64,000 nucleotides of DNA from Bradyrhizobium ontarionense (GTDB taxonomy: Bacteria; Pseudomonadota; Alphaproteobacteria; Rhizobiales; Xanthobacteraceae): contig NZ_CP088156.1 of assembly GCF_021088345.1 (NCBI RefSeq), positions 6,014,001 to 6,078,000 on the forward strand. The letters run 5' to 3'. Under the pieces are notes generated by a model that saw only the letters and a list, made by a program, of their open reading frames with translations, was not told the origin of the DNA and did not search any database. Within the stretch, counting starts at the first letter, position 1, and each line of letters opens with the position of its first letter. Positions 1 to 10,032 of this stretch are shown piece by piece. A program made the position numbers and the translations under genes.

Positions 1-1
1 C

Positions 2-667
2 TGGCTCTGTCCGTTCGGGGCGCTGCAGGAACTGCTTAACAACATCGCCCAGGCGGTGAAGATTCCGCAATACAGGCTGCCGTGGGGTCTGCACGAGCGG
101 CTGTGGCCGATCAAATACATCATCTTCCTCGGCCTGTTCGGCATGTCGCTGTACTCCACCGCATTTGCGGAGCAATTGGCGGAGGTCGAGCCGTTCAAGA
201 CCGCCATCGTCCTGAAGTTCGCGCGCGAATGGCCGTATGTCATCTACGCCTTGACGACGCTGTCCGCCGGCCTGTTCGTCGAGCGCTTCTTCTGCCGCTA
301 CATGTGCCCGCTCGGTGCGGCGCTGGCGATTCCGGGGCGGATCCGGATGTTCGAGTGGTTGCGGCGCTGGCCTGAATGCGGCTCGCCCTGCCAGCGCTGC
401 GCCAAGGAATGCCCGGTACAGGCGATTCACCCCGAGGGGCACATCAACGTCAATGAGTGCATCTACTGCATGCATTGCCAGGAGCTGTATTTCGACGACC
501 ACCGCTGCCCGCACATGATTCAGGTGCGGCTGAAGCGCGAGAAGCGCGATGCGCTGTCGTCGCCCTCGATGCGCGGCGGCGGCAAGGGGCCGAGCACGAT
601 TATCACCGCCGGCAGCAAGCCTATCGACCTGCCGACCGCCGATGCGGTCACACCACCTGCAACCTGA
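2..667 (+). CDS. nosR: NosR, C-terminal part (5' end outside window)
   Basis: Polytopic iron-sulfur flavoprotein needed for electron supply to and expression of nitrous-oxide reductase. Only the C-terminal 221 residues are present, because the frame is open to the left edge. Visible are a [10 protein letters not shown] segment, a transmembrane stretch ([13 protein letters not shown]), then a cytoplasmic ferredoxin-like tail with two cysteine clusters: CQRCAKECP (CX2CX3CP) and CIYCMHC, which are [4Fe-4S] ligands in this family. The stop lies 17 bp before nosZ, so the two genes are co-transcribed. The N-terminal FMN-binding domain, the expected substrate of NosX, is outside the window, as is the operon promoter. 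Confidence 0.95.
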   Translation, partial: WLCPFGALQELLNNIAQAVKIPQYRLPWGLHERLWPIKYIIFLGLFGMSLYSTAFAEQLAEVEPFKTAIVLKFAREWPYVIYALTTLSAGLFVERFFCRYMCPLGAALAIPGRIRMFEWLRRWPECGSPCQRCAKECPVQAIHPEGHINVNECIYCMHCQELYFDDHRCPHMIQVRLKREKRDALSSPSMRGGGKGPSTIITAGSKPIDLPTADAVTPPAT

Positions 668-684
668 AAGCCCTGGAGGCTATG

Positions 685-2640
685 ATGAGCGACAGCGAAA
701 ACGGAAAGAACGTCAGCCGGCGTACTCTGCTCGGAACGACCGCGGCGGCCGCGGGTGTCGGTCTCGCCGGCGGCGTTGGTCTCGGCACGGATGGCAAGGG
801 ATTTGTCACGACCGCCGATGCGCAGACCAAGACCGCCGCTCCGCAAGCGCCAGCCGCGCGACCCGCGGTTCTTCAGAAGACCGAGGTGGCGCCCGGCGAA
901 CTCGACGAATATTACACCTTCTTTTCCAGCGGCCAGTCCGGCGAACTGCGCATTGTCGGGCTTCCCTCGATGCGCGAATTGATGCGCGTTCCGGTGTTCA
1001 ATCGCTGCAGCGCCACCGGCTGGGGATTGACCAACGAAAGCCTGAAAGTGCTGACCGAGGGGCTGCTTCCCGAAACCCGCGAATTTCTCAAGACGCGCGG
1101 CGGCACCTACACGAACGGCGACCTACATCATCCGCATCTCTCGTTCACCGACGGCACTTATGACGGGCGCTACGCCTTCATGAACGACAAGGCCAATACC
1201 CGTGTCGCGCGGGTGCGCCTCGACGTCATGAAGTGCGACAAGATCATTCAGCTTCCGAACCAGCATTCGGTGCACGGCCTGCGCGTGCAGAAATACCCGC
1301 GCACCGGCTATGTATTCGCAAACGGCGAGGATGGCGTGCCGCTGCCAAACGACGGCAAGACCCTCGACGATCCGAAGCAGTATCGTGCGATCTTCAGCGC
1401 GATCGATGGCGATACCATGAAGGTCGCCTGGCAGGTGATCGTCAGCGGCAACCTCGACAATGTCGACGCCGACTACCAAGGCAAATATGCCTTCTCCACC
1501 TGTTACAATTCGGAGGAGGGTGTCACGCTGGCGGAGATGACCGCCAGTGAACAGGATTGGGTCGTCATCTTCAACCTCAAGCGCATCGAAGAGGCGGTCA
1601 AGAAGGGCGACTTCAAGGAAATGAACGGCGTGCCGGTGATCGATGGCCGCAAGGGCTCGCAATATACGCGCTATGTCCCCGTCTCAAACAATCCGCATGG
1701 CATGAACACGGCGCCGGACGGCATTCATATCGTCGCTGCCGGAAAGCTCTCGCCGACAGTCACGGTGATGGATGTGCGGCTGTTCGACCAGCTTTTCGAC
1801 GACAAGATCAAGCCGCGTGACGTCGTGGTTGCGGAGCCGGAACTTGGTCTTGGGCCCTTGCATACGGCGTATGACGGCAGGGGCAACGCCTATACGACGC
1901 TGTTCCTCGACAGTCAGGTGTGCAAATGGAACATCGACCTGGCAAAGCGTGCGTTCAAAGGCGAGAAGGTCGACCCGATCATCCAGAAGATCGACGTCCA
2001 TTATCAGCCCGGCCACAATCACACGTCGATGGGGCAGACCAAGGAAGCCGACGGAAAGTGGCTGATCTCGCTGAACAAGTTTTCCAAGGATCGGTTCCTC
2101 AACGTCGGTCCGCTGAAGCCGGAGAACGATCAGCTCATCGATATCTCCGGCGACAAGATGAAACTGGTTCATGACGGTCCGAGCTTTGCCGAACCCCATG
2201 ACGCCACGATCGTTCATCGTTCCAAGATCAACCCGATTTCGATCTGGGATCGTGCCGATCCGATGTTTGCTGATGCGGTCAAACAGGCCAAGGCCGATGG
2301 GATCAACCTCGAGGCCGATTCCAAGGTCATCCGGGACGGCAACAAGGTTCGCGTCTACATGACGTCAACCGCGCCAGCGTACGGCCTGGAGCAGTTCCAG
2401 GTCAAACAGGGAGACCTGGTCACCATCTACATCACCAATATCGATGCGGTGGAGGACCTCACCCATGGCTTCGCAATTACGAACTACGGGATCAATATGG
2501 AAGTCGCGCCGATGGCGACGGCCTCGGTTTCGTTCTCGGCAGATAAGGCCGGAGTCTACTGGTACTATTGTTCGTGGTTCTGCCATGCCATGCACATGGA
2601 GATGAAGGGCCGCATGTTCGTCGAACCCAAGACGTCTTGA
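685..2640 (+). CDS. nosZ: Nitrous-oxide reductase NosZ (clade I, Tat-exported)
   Basis: Periplasmic multicopper enzyme reducing N2O to N2, the last step of denitrification; 651 residues, normal for clade I. The N-terminus has a twin-arginine signal (SRRTLLG, residues 11-17) followed by an Ala/Gly-rich stretch, which is characteristic of clade I. The beta-propeller shows the His-rich CuZ ligand motifs (HHPHLS, HSVHG, NNPHGM, HNHTSM). The C-terminal cupredoxin domain carries the CuA motif [12 protein letters not shown] near the end. Two in-frame ATGs occur (682 and 685); 685 was chosen because GGAGG at 675-679 is then 5 nt upstream. NosZ is followed 12 bp later by nosD. An intact active enzyme is expected. 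Confidence 0.97.
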   Translation: MSDSENGKNVSRRTLLGTTAAAAGVGLAGGVGLGTDGKGFVTTADAQTKTAAPQAPAARPAVLQKTEVAPGELDEYYTFFSSGQSGELRIVGLPSMRELMRVPVFNRCSATGWGLTNESLKVLTEGLLPETREFLKTRGGTYTNGDLHHPHLSFTDGTYDGRYAFMNDKANTRVARVRLDVMKCDKIIQLPNQHSVHGLRVQKYPRTGYVFANGEDGVPLPNDGKTLDDPKQYRAIFSAIDGDTMKVAWQVIVSGNLDNVDADYQGKYAFSTCYNSEEGVTLAEMTASEQDWVVIFNLKRIEEAVKKGDFKEMNGVPVIDGRKGSQYTRYVPVSNNPHGMNTAPDGIHIVAAGKLSPTVTVMDVRLFDQLFDDKIKPRDVVVAEPELGLGPLHTAYDGRGNAYTTLFLDSQVCKWNIDLAKRAFKGEKVDPIIQKIDVHYQPGHNHTSMGQTKEADGKWLISLNKFSKDRFLNVGPLKPENDQLIDISGDKMKLVHDGPSFAEPHDATIVHRSKINPISIWDRADPMFADAVKQAKADGINLEADSKVIRDGNKVRVYMTSTAPAYGLEQFQVKQGDLVTIYITNIDAVEDLTHGFAITNYGINMEVAPMATASVSFSADKAGVYWYYCSWFCHAMHMEMKGRMFVEPKTS

Positions 2641-2652
2641 GGGGAACGACGC

Positions 2653-4014
2653 GTGCTCTGGTTCTCGCGCATCATTCCGGCGGTGATCTTCGCCGCCGGA
2701 GTTCCGGGCTTCGCGGTTGCGGAGACGATCAAGGCCGCCCTGGAGCAGCCGCTGCAGGCGGTGTTGGACCGGGCGCGGGACGGCGACGTGATCGAGCTCG
2801 CGCCGGGTGAGTACAAGGGCGCGATCAGGATCGACCGGCGCGTCGTCATCACCGGACGGCCGGGCGCGGTGCTGGTCGGCGCGGGCGCCGGCAATGTCGT
2901 CACCGTGACGGCGCCGGACGTCACGATCCGGGGCGTAACCATCCGGGGATCCGGCCACGATCTGGAGACCATGGACTCAGGGGTGTTCCTGGAGAAGGGC
3001 GCGGAGCGCGCCCTGATCGAGAACAACCGGTTCGAAGGCAATCTGTTCGGGATCTATGTTCATGGTGCGTCGGGCTCACGCGTGCTGCACAACATCGTCG
3101 AAGGTGCGCGGGGCGGGCGCCTGCAGGAGGCCGGCAACGGTGTGTCGCTGTGGAACGCGCCCGATGTCACCATCGCCGAGAACACCTTCCGCTACGGCCG
3201 CGACGGCATCTTCACGATTACCAGCCGCAACGACCGCTTCATCAACAACCGTTTCGAGCAGGTGCGGTTCGCGGTGCATTACATGTACACCAACGACAGC
3301 GAAGTGAGCGGCAACGTTTCCGTCGGCAATCATGTCGGCTACGCCATCATGTATTCGAACCGGCTGAAAATCCGCAATAACATCTCGGATCGCGACCGCG
3401 ACCACGGCATGCTGTTCAACTATGCCAATTATTCGGAGATCGACCGCAATCGGGTCTCAGGCGGCGCGCTCGACACCATCGCAACCAGCCAGGGCGAGGG
3501 TCCGGAGGACGAGCGGGGCATGGTGCCGGAGATCAAGCGCACCCCTGGTCTGCGCAGCGGACCGGAAAAATGCGTCTTCATCTACAACACGAACCATAAC
3601 AAGTTCAAAGACAACTGGTTCGAGGGCTGTGGCATCGGGGTGCATTTCACGGCCGGCTCCGAAGGCAACGAGATCACCGGCAACGCCTTTGTCGGCAACC
3701 GCAACCAGGTGAAATATGTCGGCACCCGCGACCTCGACTGGTCGAAGGGCGGTCGCGGCAACTACTGGAGCGACAATCCGGCATTCGATCTCAACGGCGA
3801 CGGCATCGCCGACACCGCCTATCGTCCGAACGATCTGGTCGATCGTGTGCTGTGGACCGCGCCGGCGGCCAAGGTGCTGATCAACAGTCCGGCGGTGCAG
3901 GTGCTGCGCTGGGCGCAGGCGCAGTTTCCCGCGCTCTATCCCGGCGGTGTCGTCGATACCCATCCCCTGATCGCGCCGCCGCCGAAACCAACGTCCAGCC
4001 GGAGCCTGCGATGA
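2653..4014 (+). CDS. nosD: NosD, periplasmic copper-site assembly protein
   Basis: 453-residue periplasmic protein of the NosDFY complex that matures the CuZ centre of NosZ. It starts at GTG with a classical signal peptide ending around GFAVAE. The mature part is a right-handed parallel beta-helix, seen as recurring 'N-x-F/I-x-G-N' turns (NNRFEGN, ENTFRYG, NNRFEQV, GNVSVGN, RNNISDR), typical of NosD/CASH domains. The gene lies 12 bp after nosZ, and its TGA overlaps the ATG of nosF (ATGA), indicating translational coupling. Length and order match nosRZDFYLX operons of rhizobia. Confidence 0.95.
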   Translation: MLWFSRIIPAVIFAAGVPGFAVAETIKAALEQPLQAVLDRARDGDVIELAPGEYKGAIRIDRRVVITGRPGAVLVGAGAGNVVTVTAPDVTIRGVTIRGSGHDLETMDSGVFLEKGAERALIENNRFEGNLFGIYVHGASGSRVLHNIVEGARGGRLQEAGNGVSLWNAPDVTIAENTFRYGRDGIFTITSRNDRFINNRFEQVRFAVHYMYTNDSEVSGNVSVGNHVGYAIMYSNRLKIRNNISDRDRDHGMLFNYANYSEIDRNRVSGGALDTIATSQGEGPEDERGMVPEIKRTPGLRSGPEKCVFIYNTNHNKFKDNWFEGCGIGVHFTAGSEGNEITGNAFVGNRNQVKYVGTRDLDWSKGGRGNYWSDNPAFDLNGDGIADTAYRPNDLVDRVLWTAPAAKVLINSPAVQVLRWAQAQFPALYPGGVVDTHPLIAPPPKPTSSRSLR

Positions 4015-4916
4015 CCGTCACCGTCGCCGTCAACGGCGTGGAGAAAGACTACGGCGCGGTGAAGGCGCTGCGCGGCGTCTCGTTCGACCTCGGTCCGGGT
4101 CGGCTCAGCGCGCTGGTCGGTCATAACGGCGCCGGCAAGACCACATTGATCAAATTGATGCTCGGCCTCATTCGCGCCGACCGCGGCGCGGTCCGCGTCT
4201 TGGGTGAGGATCCCGCGGCCGGCGAATTCTCGGCGCGCCGGCTACTCGGCTATCTGCCGGAAAACGTCGCGTTCAACGCCGCGCTGACCGGGCGCGAAAC
4301 GCTGGCATTCTATGCACGGCTGAAACAGATCAAGCCGGCCTCGGCCTGGCCGCTGCTCGACCGCGTCGGCCTGATGCATGCCGCCGATCGCAGGGTCGGA
4401 ACCTATTCCAAGGGCATGCGGCAACGTCTGGGGTTGGCCCAGGCGCTGCTGGGACGGCCGCGCGTCCTGCTGCTCGACGAGCCGACGACGGGCCTAGATC
4501 CCGCGCTGCGCCAGACCTTCTATGAAATCCTCAACGAGCTTCGCGACGACGGCGCCACCGTCCTGATCTCCTCGCATGCGCTCAACGAACTCGAGGATCG
4601 CGCCGAGCATGTTCTGATCATGAACCGCGGGCTTCTGGTCGCGCAGGGCACGCTGGCGGAACTGCGCTCGCTCGCGCAACTGCCGATCCGGGTCTCGCTC
4701 GATCTCGCGCCCGGCGCCGGCGGCGTCCCACCGGCATGGATGAACGGGTCTGGCGCCGCAACCCCGCACGGCCGGGTCATGCTGGTGCCCGATGAGGCCC
4801 GCAAGATGGCGTTGCTGCGGGTCGCGGCCAGCGACTCCCGCGTCACCAATATCGAGATCATGGCGCCGACCCTCGATGACCTCTATGCGCATTTTCTTCG
4901 GGAGAATTCCGCGTGA
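4011..4916 (+). CDS. nosF: NosF, ATPase of the NosDFY ABC complex
   Basis: 301-residue cytoplasmic ABC ATPase that couples ATP hydrolysis, through NosY, to copper/sulfur delivery for NosZ maturation. Walker A GHNGAGKTT, the ABC signature YSKGMRQRLGLAQ (a Lys replaces the second Ser of LSGGQ, as in other NosF) and Walker B VLLLDEPTTGLDP are all visible, followed by the switch His in LISSHALNE. The start at 4011 is inside the nosD stop (ATGA). The end overlaps the nosY GTG start (GTGA). A long upstream extension of the same frame is not used. Confidence 0.95.
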   Translation: MTVTVAVNGVEKDYGAVKALRGVSFDLGPGRLSALVGHNGAGKTTLIKLMLGLIRADRGAVRVLGEDPAAGEFSARRLLGYLPENVAFNAALTGRETLAFYARLKQIKPASAWPLLDRVGLMHAADRRVGTYSKGMRQRLGLAQALLGRPRVLLLDEPTTGLDPALRQTFYEILNELRDDGATVLISSHALNELEDRAEHVLIMNRGLLVAQGTLAELRSLAQLPIRVSLDLAPGAGGVPPAWMNGSGAATPHGRVMLVPDEARKMALLRVAASDSRVTNIEIMAPTLDDLYAHFLRENSA

Positions 4917-5740
4917 GGAACATCATCATCATCGCCGGCAAGGAAATCAAGGAAGGGCTGCGCAATCGCTGGGTTCTGGCGACCACGCTGCTGCTGGCGG
5001 CGCTGTCGCTGTCCCTGACATTTCTCGGCAGCGCGCCCACCGGCAACGTCGGGGCCGGCGCGCTTGACGTGGTGGTGGTCAGCCTGTCCAGTCTCACCAT
5101 CTTTCTGCTGCCGCTGATTGCGCTGCTGATCTCGCATGACGCGGTGGTCGGCGAGATGGAGCGCGGCACCATGATCCTGCTGCTCAGCTATCCCGTAGGG
5201 CGCTATCAGGTCCTCCTCGGAAAATTCTGCGGGCATGTCCTGATCCTCGCCTTCGCCACCGTCATCGGCTATGGCGCGGCCGCCGTTGCGCTTGCCGTCA
5301 CCGGCGCCTCGGTGCTGGCGGCAAGCTGGTATGCCTTCGCCTCCATGCTTGGGACCTCGATCCTGCTTGGCGCGGTCTTTGTCGCGATCGGATACCTGAT
5401 CAGCAGCCTGGTTCGCGATCGCGGCACCGCGGCGGGACTCTCGGTCGGCATCTGGCTGTTGATGGTTCTGGTGTTCGACATGGGGCTGCTCGGTGTCCTG
5501 GTGATCGATCAGGGGCGCATCATCTCGGCGCCGGTTCTCGAGGCATTGTTGTTTCTCAATCCCACGGATCTCTACCGGCTGACCAATCTGACCGGGTTCA
5601 ACGTCAGCCAGTTCGCGGGCATGGCGGGACTGGCCGGGACCGCGAGCGTGGGCGTCGGCGCGCTGCTGCTGGGCCTGATGGTCTGGATTGCCGCCCCGCT
5701 CGGGCTCGCGACCGTGTTTTTTGCGCGGAGGGAATTATGA
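4913..5740 (+). CDS. nosY: NosY, membrane permease of the NosDFY complex
   Basis: 275-residue inner-membrane partner of NosF (ABC-2-type permease). It starts with GTG overlapping the nosF stop and shows an N-terminal amphipathic segment (IAGKEIKEGLRNRW) typical of ABC-2 permeases. About six hydrophobic segments follow, including LTIFLLPLIALLI, VLILAFATVIGYGAAAVALAV, GLSVGIWLLMVLVF and a C-terminal GALLLGLMVWIAAPLGLATVFF. The stop overlaps the nosL ATG (ATGA). Gene order and size are those of other nos operons. Confidence 0.94.
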   Translation: MRNIIIIAGKEIKEGLRNRWVLATTLLLAALSLSLTFLGSAPTGNVGAGALDVVVVSLSSLTIFLLPLIALLISHDAVVGEMERGTMILLLSYPVGRYQVLLGKFCGHVLILAFATVIGYGAAAVALAVTGASVLAASWYAFASMLGTSILLGAVFVAIGYLISSLVRDRGTAAGLSVGIWLLMVLVFDMGLLGVLVIDQGRIISAPVLEALLFLNPTDLYRLTNLTGFNVSQFAGMAGLAGTASVGVGALLLGLMVWIAAPLGLATVFFARREL

Positions 5741-6285
5741 CGCTGCGTGTGCTTTGCGCCTTTCTCGTCACCGTCTTCCTGGCCGGATGCAATCAGGATG
5801 CGGACACATCAGCCGTTCCGCCTCCGGTCACGCTCAACGGCGATGCGACCGGCGTGTTCTGCGGCATGAACCTGATGGAGCATCCGGGTCCGAAGGGGCA
5901 GATCATCACGGCGAGCAGGATCGACCCGTTCTGGTTCACCTCGGTCCGCGATACCGTGGCGTTCACCTTGATGCCCGAGCAGCCCCGCGACATCCGGGCG
6001 ATCTATGTTTCGGACATGGCGCGTGCGGCAAGCTGGGAAGATCCGGGTGCCACGAACTGGATCGACGCGCGCAAGGCATTCTTCGTCATCGAGAGTCGCA
6101 AGAAGGGCGGTATGGGCGCGGCAGAGGCAATACCGTTCGGGAATCGCGAGGCCGCCGCCGCCTTTGCCGCGACGAATGGCGGCCGGGTCACGACATTCAC
6201 GGACATCCCGCGTGCCTATGTGCTCGGCAGCGACGCGCCCGGCGAGCCGAGCCAACAGGATCATTCGGACGCGCGGCTCCACTGA
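5737..6285 (+). CDS. nosL: NosL, copper-binding lipoprotein
   Basis: 182-residue outer-membrane or periplasmic-face lipoprotein that binds Cu(I) and supplies copper for NosZ assembly. A short signal peptide ends in the lipobox LAGC, with the lipidated Cys at residue 18. The Cu(I) ligand motif CGMNLMEHPGPKGQI lies just after the signal, and a NosL-type core follows (IYVSDM, FFVIESR). It starts within the nosY stop codon (ATGA). nosX begins 13 bp downstream. Confidence 0.94.
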   Translation: MTLRVLCAFLVTVFLAGCNQDADTSAVPPPVTLNGDATGVFCGMNLMEHPGPKGQIITASRIDPFWFTSVRDTVAFTLMPEQPRDIRAIYVSDMARAASWEDPGATNWIDARKAFFVIESRKKGGMGAAEAIPFGNREAAAAFAATNGGRVTTFTDIPRAYVLGSDAPGEPSQQDHSDARLH

Positions 6286-6298
6286 CGAGGAACGGCCA

Positions 6299-7300
6299 AT
6301 GTTCGATCGAAGTCTCACCCGCCGGCGCATGATCGTCATTGCCGCATGCGCAGCCGGATCGGCATTCCTGACCGGCAGGCGAACCGCCGCGGCGGCGGGC
6401 GATCCGGTGCGTTGGTGCGGATCCGCGCTCGGCGCACAGGTGTCGATCGAGATCCATCATCCGGACCGGGCCGAGGCCGCACGGCTGGTCGAGCGTTGTA
6501 TCCAGGATGTGCGGCGGCTGGAGCAGCAGTTCAGCCTGTACCGCGCGGACTCTGCGATCTGTACCCTCAACCGCACCGGCATTCTCGTCGCTCCCGACGC
6601 CGACATGGTGACGTTGCTGAAAGCCTCGCTGCTGTTCGGCGGATTGACCGACGGAGCATTTGATCCGACGGTGCAGCCGCTGTGGCAGCTCTATGCGGAT
6701 CATTTCGCGTCCGACAGCCCGGATAGCGGAGGGCCTTCGCCAGCGAAGCTGGCCGAAGCACTGGCGAAGGTCGGCCGCCACGGACTCGTTGTGAATGAGG
6801 ATCGTGTCGTTCTGGTCAAGCACGGCGCAGCGATCACGCTGAACGGGATTGCGCAGGGCTATGCCACCGACCGTGTGGTCGACAGACTGCGTGCGGCGGG
6901 GCTCTCGACGACGTTGGTGAATATGGGCGAGGTCCGGGCCATCGGCGCGAGACCCGAGGGGACGCCGTGGCGCGTCGGCCTTGCCGATCCCGACCATCCG
7001 GGCGCGCTCGCCGAAACCGTCGACCTCGTCGATCGTGCCGTCGCGACATCGGCCGGCGCCGGATTCCGGTTCGATTCCGCAGGCCGGTTTACCCACTTGT
7101 TCGATCCAGCGACGGGACGCAGTCCGCAGCGCTACAGCACGGTGAGTGTCATTGCGCCAACCGCCACCGAAGCGGATGCGCTGTCGACTGCATTCAGCCT
7201 GATGCCGTCGTCAGGGATAGCGAACGTCGTGGCCACGCGACCTGGCGTGCAGGCCCGCGTTACTAATTCCATTGGAGCTTTGTTCGTGTACGGCGCTTGA
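6299..7300 (+). CDS. nosX: NosX, ApbE-type FAD:protein FMN transferase
   Basis: 333-residue periplasmic flavin transferase that covalently attaches FMN to NosR. The start at 6299 is preceded by GAGGAA (6287-6292). The N-terminus reads like a Tat signal (TRRRMIV followed by a hydrophobic Ala-rich stretch). ApbE landmarks include the QFSLYRADSAICTLNR segment, GAFDPTVQPLW, ITLNGIAQGYATDRVV and the C-terminal VATSAGAG / HLFDPATGRSP region. It is the last gene of the nos operon and converges on a LysR gene 26 bp further on. An export signal fits its NosR target. Confidence 0.93.
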   Translation: MFDRSLTRRRMIVIAACAAGSAFLTGRRTAAAAGDPVRWCGSALGAQVSIEIHHPDRAEAARLVERCIQDVRRLEQQFSLYRADSAICTLNRTGILVAPDADMVTLLKASLLFGGLTDGAFDPTVQPLWQLYADHFASDSPDSGGPSPAKLAEALAKVGRHGLVVNEDRVVLVKHGAAITLNGIAQGYATDRVVDRLRAAGLSTTLVNMGEVRAIGARPEGTPWRVGLADPDHPGALAETVDLVDRAVATSAGAGFRFDSAGRFTHLFDPATGRSPQRYSTVSVIAPTATEADALSTAFSLMPSSGIANVVATRPGVQARVTNSIGALFVYGA

Positions 7301-7326
7301 GCGACGCCGTTGTGCCGAACGAGCCA

Positions 7327-8262
7327 TCACGCGGGTGAGCCGTTCGACACACCACGGCTGGTCTCCTCGGCGGCCTGCGCGAGCCAGCTGACCAGAGCCT
7401 GGGTGTTGCGGTCTCCGATCAGGTCCGGCTTCCAGCGTGCAACGTGGACCTTGGTCGAGAGCACATCGGGAGTGGTTGCAAGCGCAGGGACAAGACGTCC
7501 GTCGTTGATCGCATCGGCGACGAGGAGCGAGCGCGCGATGGCGACGCCGGCTCCGTCCACGGCGGCTGTCAGGCAAAGGCCCATGTCTCCCAGGACAAGA
7601 CCGCGCGGCGCGGCGCGCTCGAGCCCAAGTTTCGGCAACCAATAGGCCCAACTCCATTCACCCGATGGAGTATGACCTTTCTGGATCAACGGGAGGTCGA
7701 GCAGCGCCGCTGGGTCGGACAGCGGCCTACCACGCGGAAGCAGCGACGGAGCGCAGACTGGAAAGACACGCTCGCGAAAAAGCGACGCCTGCAATGACGT
7801 GGCACGGGACTCTGGCAGCGTGGTCCACAAAATCCGCACGTCCAGCGACGGCTCGCCAGCAGCCTCGGACTCGATGGGCACGAAGTCGATCTCGATATCC
7901 GAGTGGAGCGCGCGAAAGGTTCTCAGCCGGCGAACCAACCACCATGCGGCCAACGAAGAGCCGGCCCCCAGGCGCAGCGTTTGCCGGCCGGGTCGACGGC
8001 GCAAGCTCGGCTCAAGGCCCGCTATTCCGTCCAGCAGGGGTGCCAGTTCGCCGCGTAATTTTGCGCCGTCGCCGCTCAGCTCGACCCCGGGATTAAGTCG
8101 GTTCAAGAGTTTCACACCGAAGAAGTCTTCAAGACGGCGCACCTGATGACTGACCGCACTCTGGGTCACACCCAGTTCATCGGCCGCACGCGTAAACGAG
8201 CCGTGGCGGGCGACGGCGTCGAACGCGATGAGCGGGCCGAAGGGTGGCAGACGTCGGGTCAT
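7327..8262 (-). CDS. LysR-family transcriptional regulator (GcvA-like)
   Basis: 311-residue DNA-binding regulator. The N-terminal winged HTH (residues about 5-62) has the LysR signature FDAVARHGSFTRAADELGVTQSAVSHQVRRLE. The rest is a periplasmic-binding-like effector domain, including WSWAYWLPKLG and DAINDGRLVPAL, as in GcvA/AmpR relatives. The start at 8262 was chosen because the HTH begins immediately; the longer upstream frame is rich in Arg/Cys and not protein-like. It is divergent from an MFS exporter with 105 bp between, so it probably controls that gene; the effector is not evident. Confidence 0.9.
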   Translation of the reverse strand: MTRRLPPFGPLIAFDAVARHGSFTRAADELGVTQSAVSHQVRRLEDFFGVKLLNRLNPGVELSGDGAKLRGELAPLLDGIAGLEPSLRRRPGRQTLRLGAGSSLAAWWLVRRLRTFRALHSDIEIDFVPIESEAAGEPSLDVRILWTTLPESRATSLQASLFRERVFPVCAPSLLPRGRPLSDPAALLDLPLIQKGHTPSGEWSWAYWLPKLGLERAAPRGLVLGDMGLCLTAAVDGAGVAIARSLLVADAINDGRLVPALATTPDVLSTKVHVARWKPDLIGDRNTQALVSWLAQAAEETSRGVSNGSPA

Positions 8263-8367
8263 CAAGCTGGTCCTTGGGGCAGGTCGTCCAGCGGCATGAT
8301 ATAGATTCATGCCGTTTTGAGGAACGATCATTCGCGTTTCGCCGATGGCGTGCGGCATGACAGCGGC

Positions 8368-9813
8368 ATGCCAAACGCGTCTTCGACAAACCGGACAGCC
8401 GCCTCTCCGTCCCCGGTGGACAGGACGGCGCAACACGCGATCGCGGATTCGCAGCACGCTGGTGGCGCGCTATCAACGCTGATCGCCGCGTGTGTGAGCG
8501 GCTTCTTGTTTCAGTTCGACCTCACCGCGCTGTCGGCGGCGTTGCCGGATATTGCGTCCAGCCTTTCCGCCGACGTTGCGGACCAGGCCTGGGTGATCGA
8601 CGTCTACAGTCTGGCGTTGATCTTCGCGCTGCCGCTGGCGGGCCCGGTCGCCGATCGCTACGGGCGACGGCGCATGTTCATGACCGGCGCTGTTGTCTTC
8701 GCCTTGGCGTCGGCCCTGTGTGCGACCGCGACCACCCTCTCAGGTCTGTTGGCTTGGCGCGTGCTGCAGGGGATTTCCGGCGCCGCGCTGACGGCGTCCG
8801 CGTCAGCACTCCTCGCGGTCGCTTATCCCGGCCCTCGCCGGGCCTGGGCGTTCGGCATATGCGGCACAGTCATCGGCGCGTCGATGGTGGCCGGGCCGCC
8901 GCTTGGTGCTGTCATTGCGGCGGTGTCGGGATGGCCCTGGGTGTTTTGGATCAACCTGCCGATTTGCGTCGCGTTGGTGCTGCTGACGGCGCGAACCGCA
9001 AGCGACCAGGCCCTTTCAAGAACGTATGCTCCGCTGGACTGGGCCGGGCCGGCAGCACTCGCGCTGGCCGTCGGGTCGCTCGCGTCCCTCATGCTGGCTG
9101 GTCACGGCCCTGCAGGGCCGGTCGTCATGCCAATGCCAGTCGTGGTTGGCGGGTGCGTCGGCGCCTTGGCGCTCTTCATCCGCGTCGAGCGGCAGCACGT
9201 TGCGCCCGCGTTCGACTTCGCGCTATTTGGCTCGTCGCGATTTGTCGCGATGTGCCTTGTCCCCATCGCGGGCTCGATCGGATTCTGGGCCCTGCTCGTC
9301 CACTTGCCGCAAATGGCCAGAGGGCCCATGGCGCTGAGCCCGGCTGCGACAGGCTTTCTGCTGACCGCGCTGACGGTGCCCATGGTCCTGCTGCCATCTG
9401 TTGGCGCCAAGCTGGCGGCGAAGCTGCCGGCGCGTTGGTACTTTGCCGGTGGGCTTGGGATCGTGGGTGGAGCGGATCTCCTGCTCGCACTCGCGGCCCG
9501 CGACCTCGGCGCGCCACTGGCCATCTGGGCCGTCGTCGGTGCGCTGCTGATCGGCGGGTGCGGTTGCGCGGTGTTCAATGCGCAGATCGCGGCTGCGGCC
9601 GTTTCGGCTGTGCCGCCTGATCGTGCGGCGACGGCATCGGCGATCTCAGTGACGATGCGACAGATCGGCTTCGCATTCGGGATCGCGTTGATCGGCGCGC
9701 TGCTCGAGCGCAACGATCCGTACGCCTATACGACGGCGTTTACCGTGGTCGCTGCTTGCACGCTTGGTCTCGCCGTTGTCGCATTCGCTCTGCTTGGTCG
9801 CTCCAAGGGATGA
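8368..9813 (+). CDS. DHA2-type MFS multidrug efflux transporter
   Basis: About 481-residue inner-membrane drug:H+ antiporter-like protein. Motif A of the family (GPVADRYGRRRMF) follows the second helix. The motif C region (GICGTVIGASMVAGPPLGAVI) and about 14 hydrophobic segments indicate the DHA2 (EmrB/QacA) family. The start is uncertain: ATG at 8368 has no strong Shine-Dalgarno sequence and the frame remains open to a TTG at 8317. Placement divergent from a LysR regulator is the classic arrangement for regulator-controlled exporters. The substrate cannot be read from sequence. Confidence 0.88.
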   Translation: MPNASSTNRTAASPSPVDRTAQHAIADSQHAGGALSTLIAACVSGFLFQFDLTALSAALPDIASSLSADVADQAWVIDVYSLALIFALPLAGPVADRYGRRRMFMTGAVVFALASALCATATTLSGLLAWRVLQGISGAALTASASALLAVAYPGPRRAWAFGICGTVIGASMVAGPPLGAVIAAVSGWPWVFWINLPICVALVLLTARTASDQALSRTYAPLDWAGPAALALAVGSLASLMLAGHGPAGPVVMPMPVVVGGCVGALALFIRVERQHVAPAFDFALFGSSRFVAMCLVPIAGSIGFWALLVHLPQMARGPMALSPAATGFLLTALTVPMVLLPSVGAKLAAKLPARWYFAGGLGIVGGADLLLALAARDLGAPLAIWAVVGALLIGGCGCAVFNAQIAAAAVSAVPPDRAATASAISVTMRQIGFAFGIALIGALLERNDPYAYTTAFTVVAACTLGLAVVAFALLGRSKG

Positions 9814-9829
9814 ATACGGCTCGCCGTAT
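9814..9829. repeat. Short perfect palindrome after the MFS gene
   Basis: Two 7-bp arms (atacggc / gccgtat) separated by tc begin immediately after the stop codon of the MFS gene. No T-run follows, so this is not a convincing intrinsic terminator. It may be a small hairpin or protein-binding site. The remainder of 9830-10032 shows nothing recognisable. Confidence 0.4.
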
Positions 9830-10032
9830 GAAAGTCGCCTCTGGCGTGCGTCGTTCGCAGAAGCCGTACCGCCCACAAGCTGTTCGTGCTCCAATACGCC
9901 CAAACGCCGGAACCATCGCGTGTCGTGCGAGTAGACCTCCCGAAGCGAAAGGGGCTGCCAGATTCGCTGCGACGCCCCCGACGCTCACCCGCCTTCTCAG
10001 TCTCATGAGCAGGCATGTCCCGGAGCAGAACA

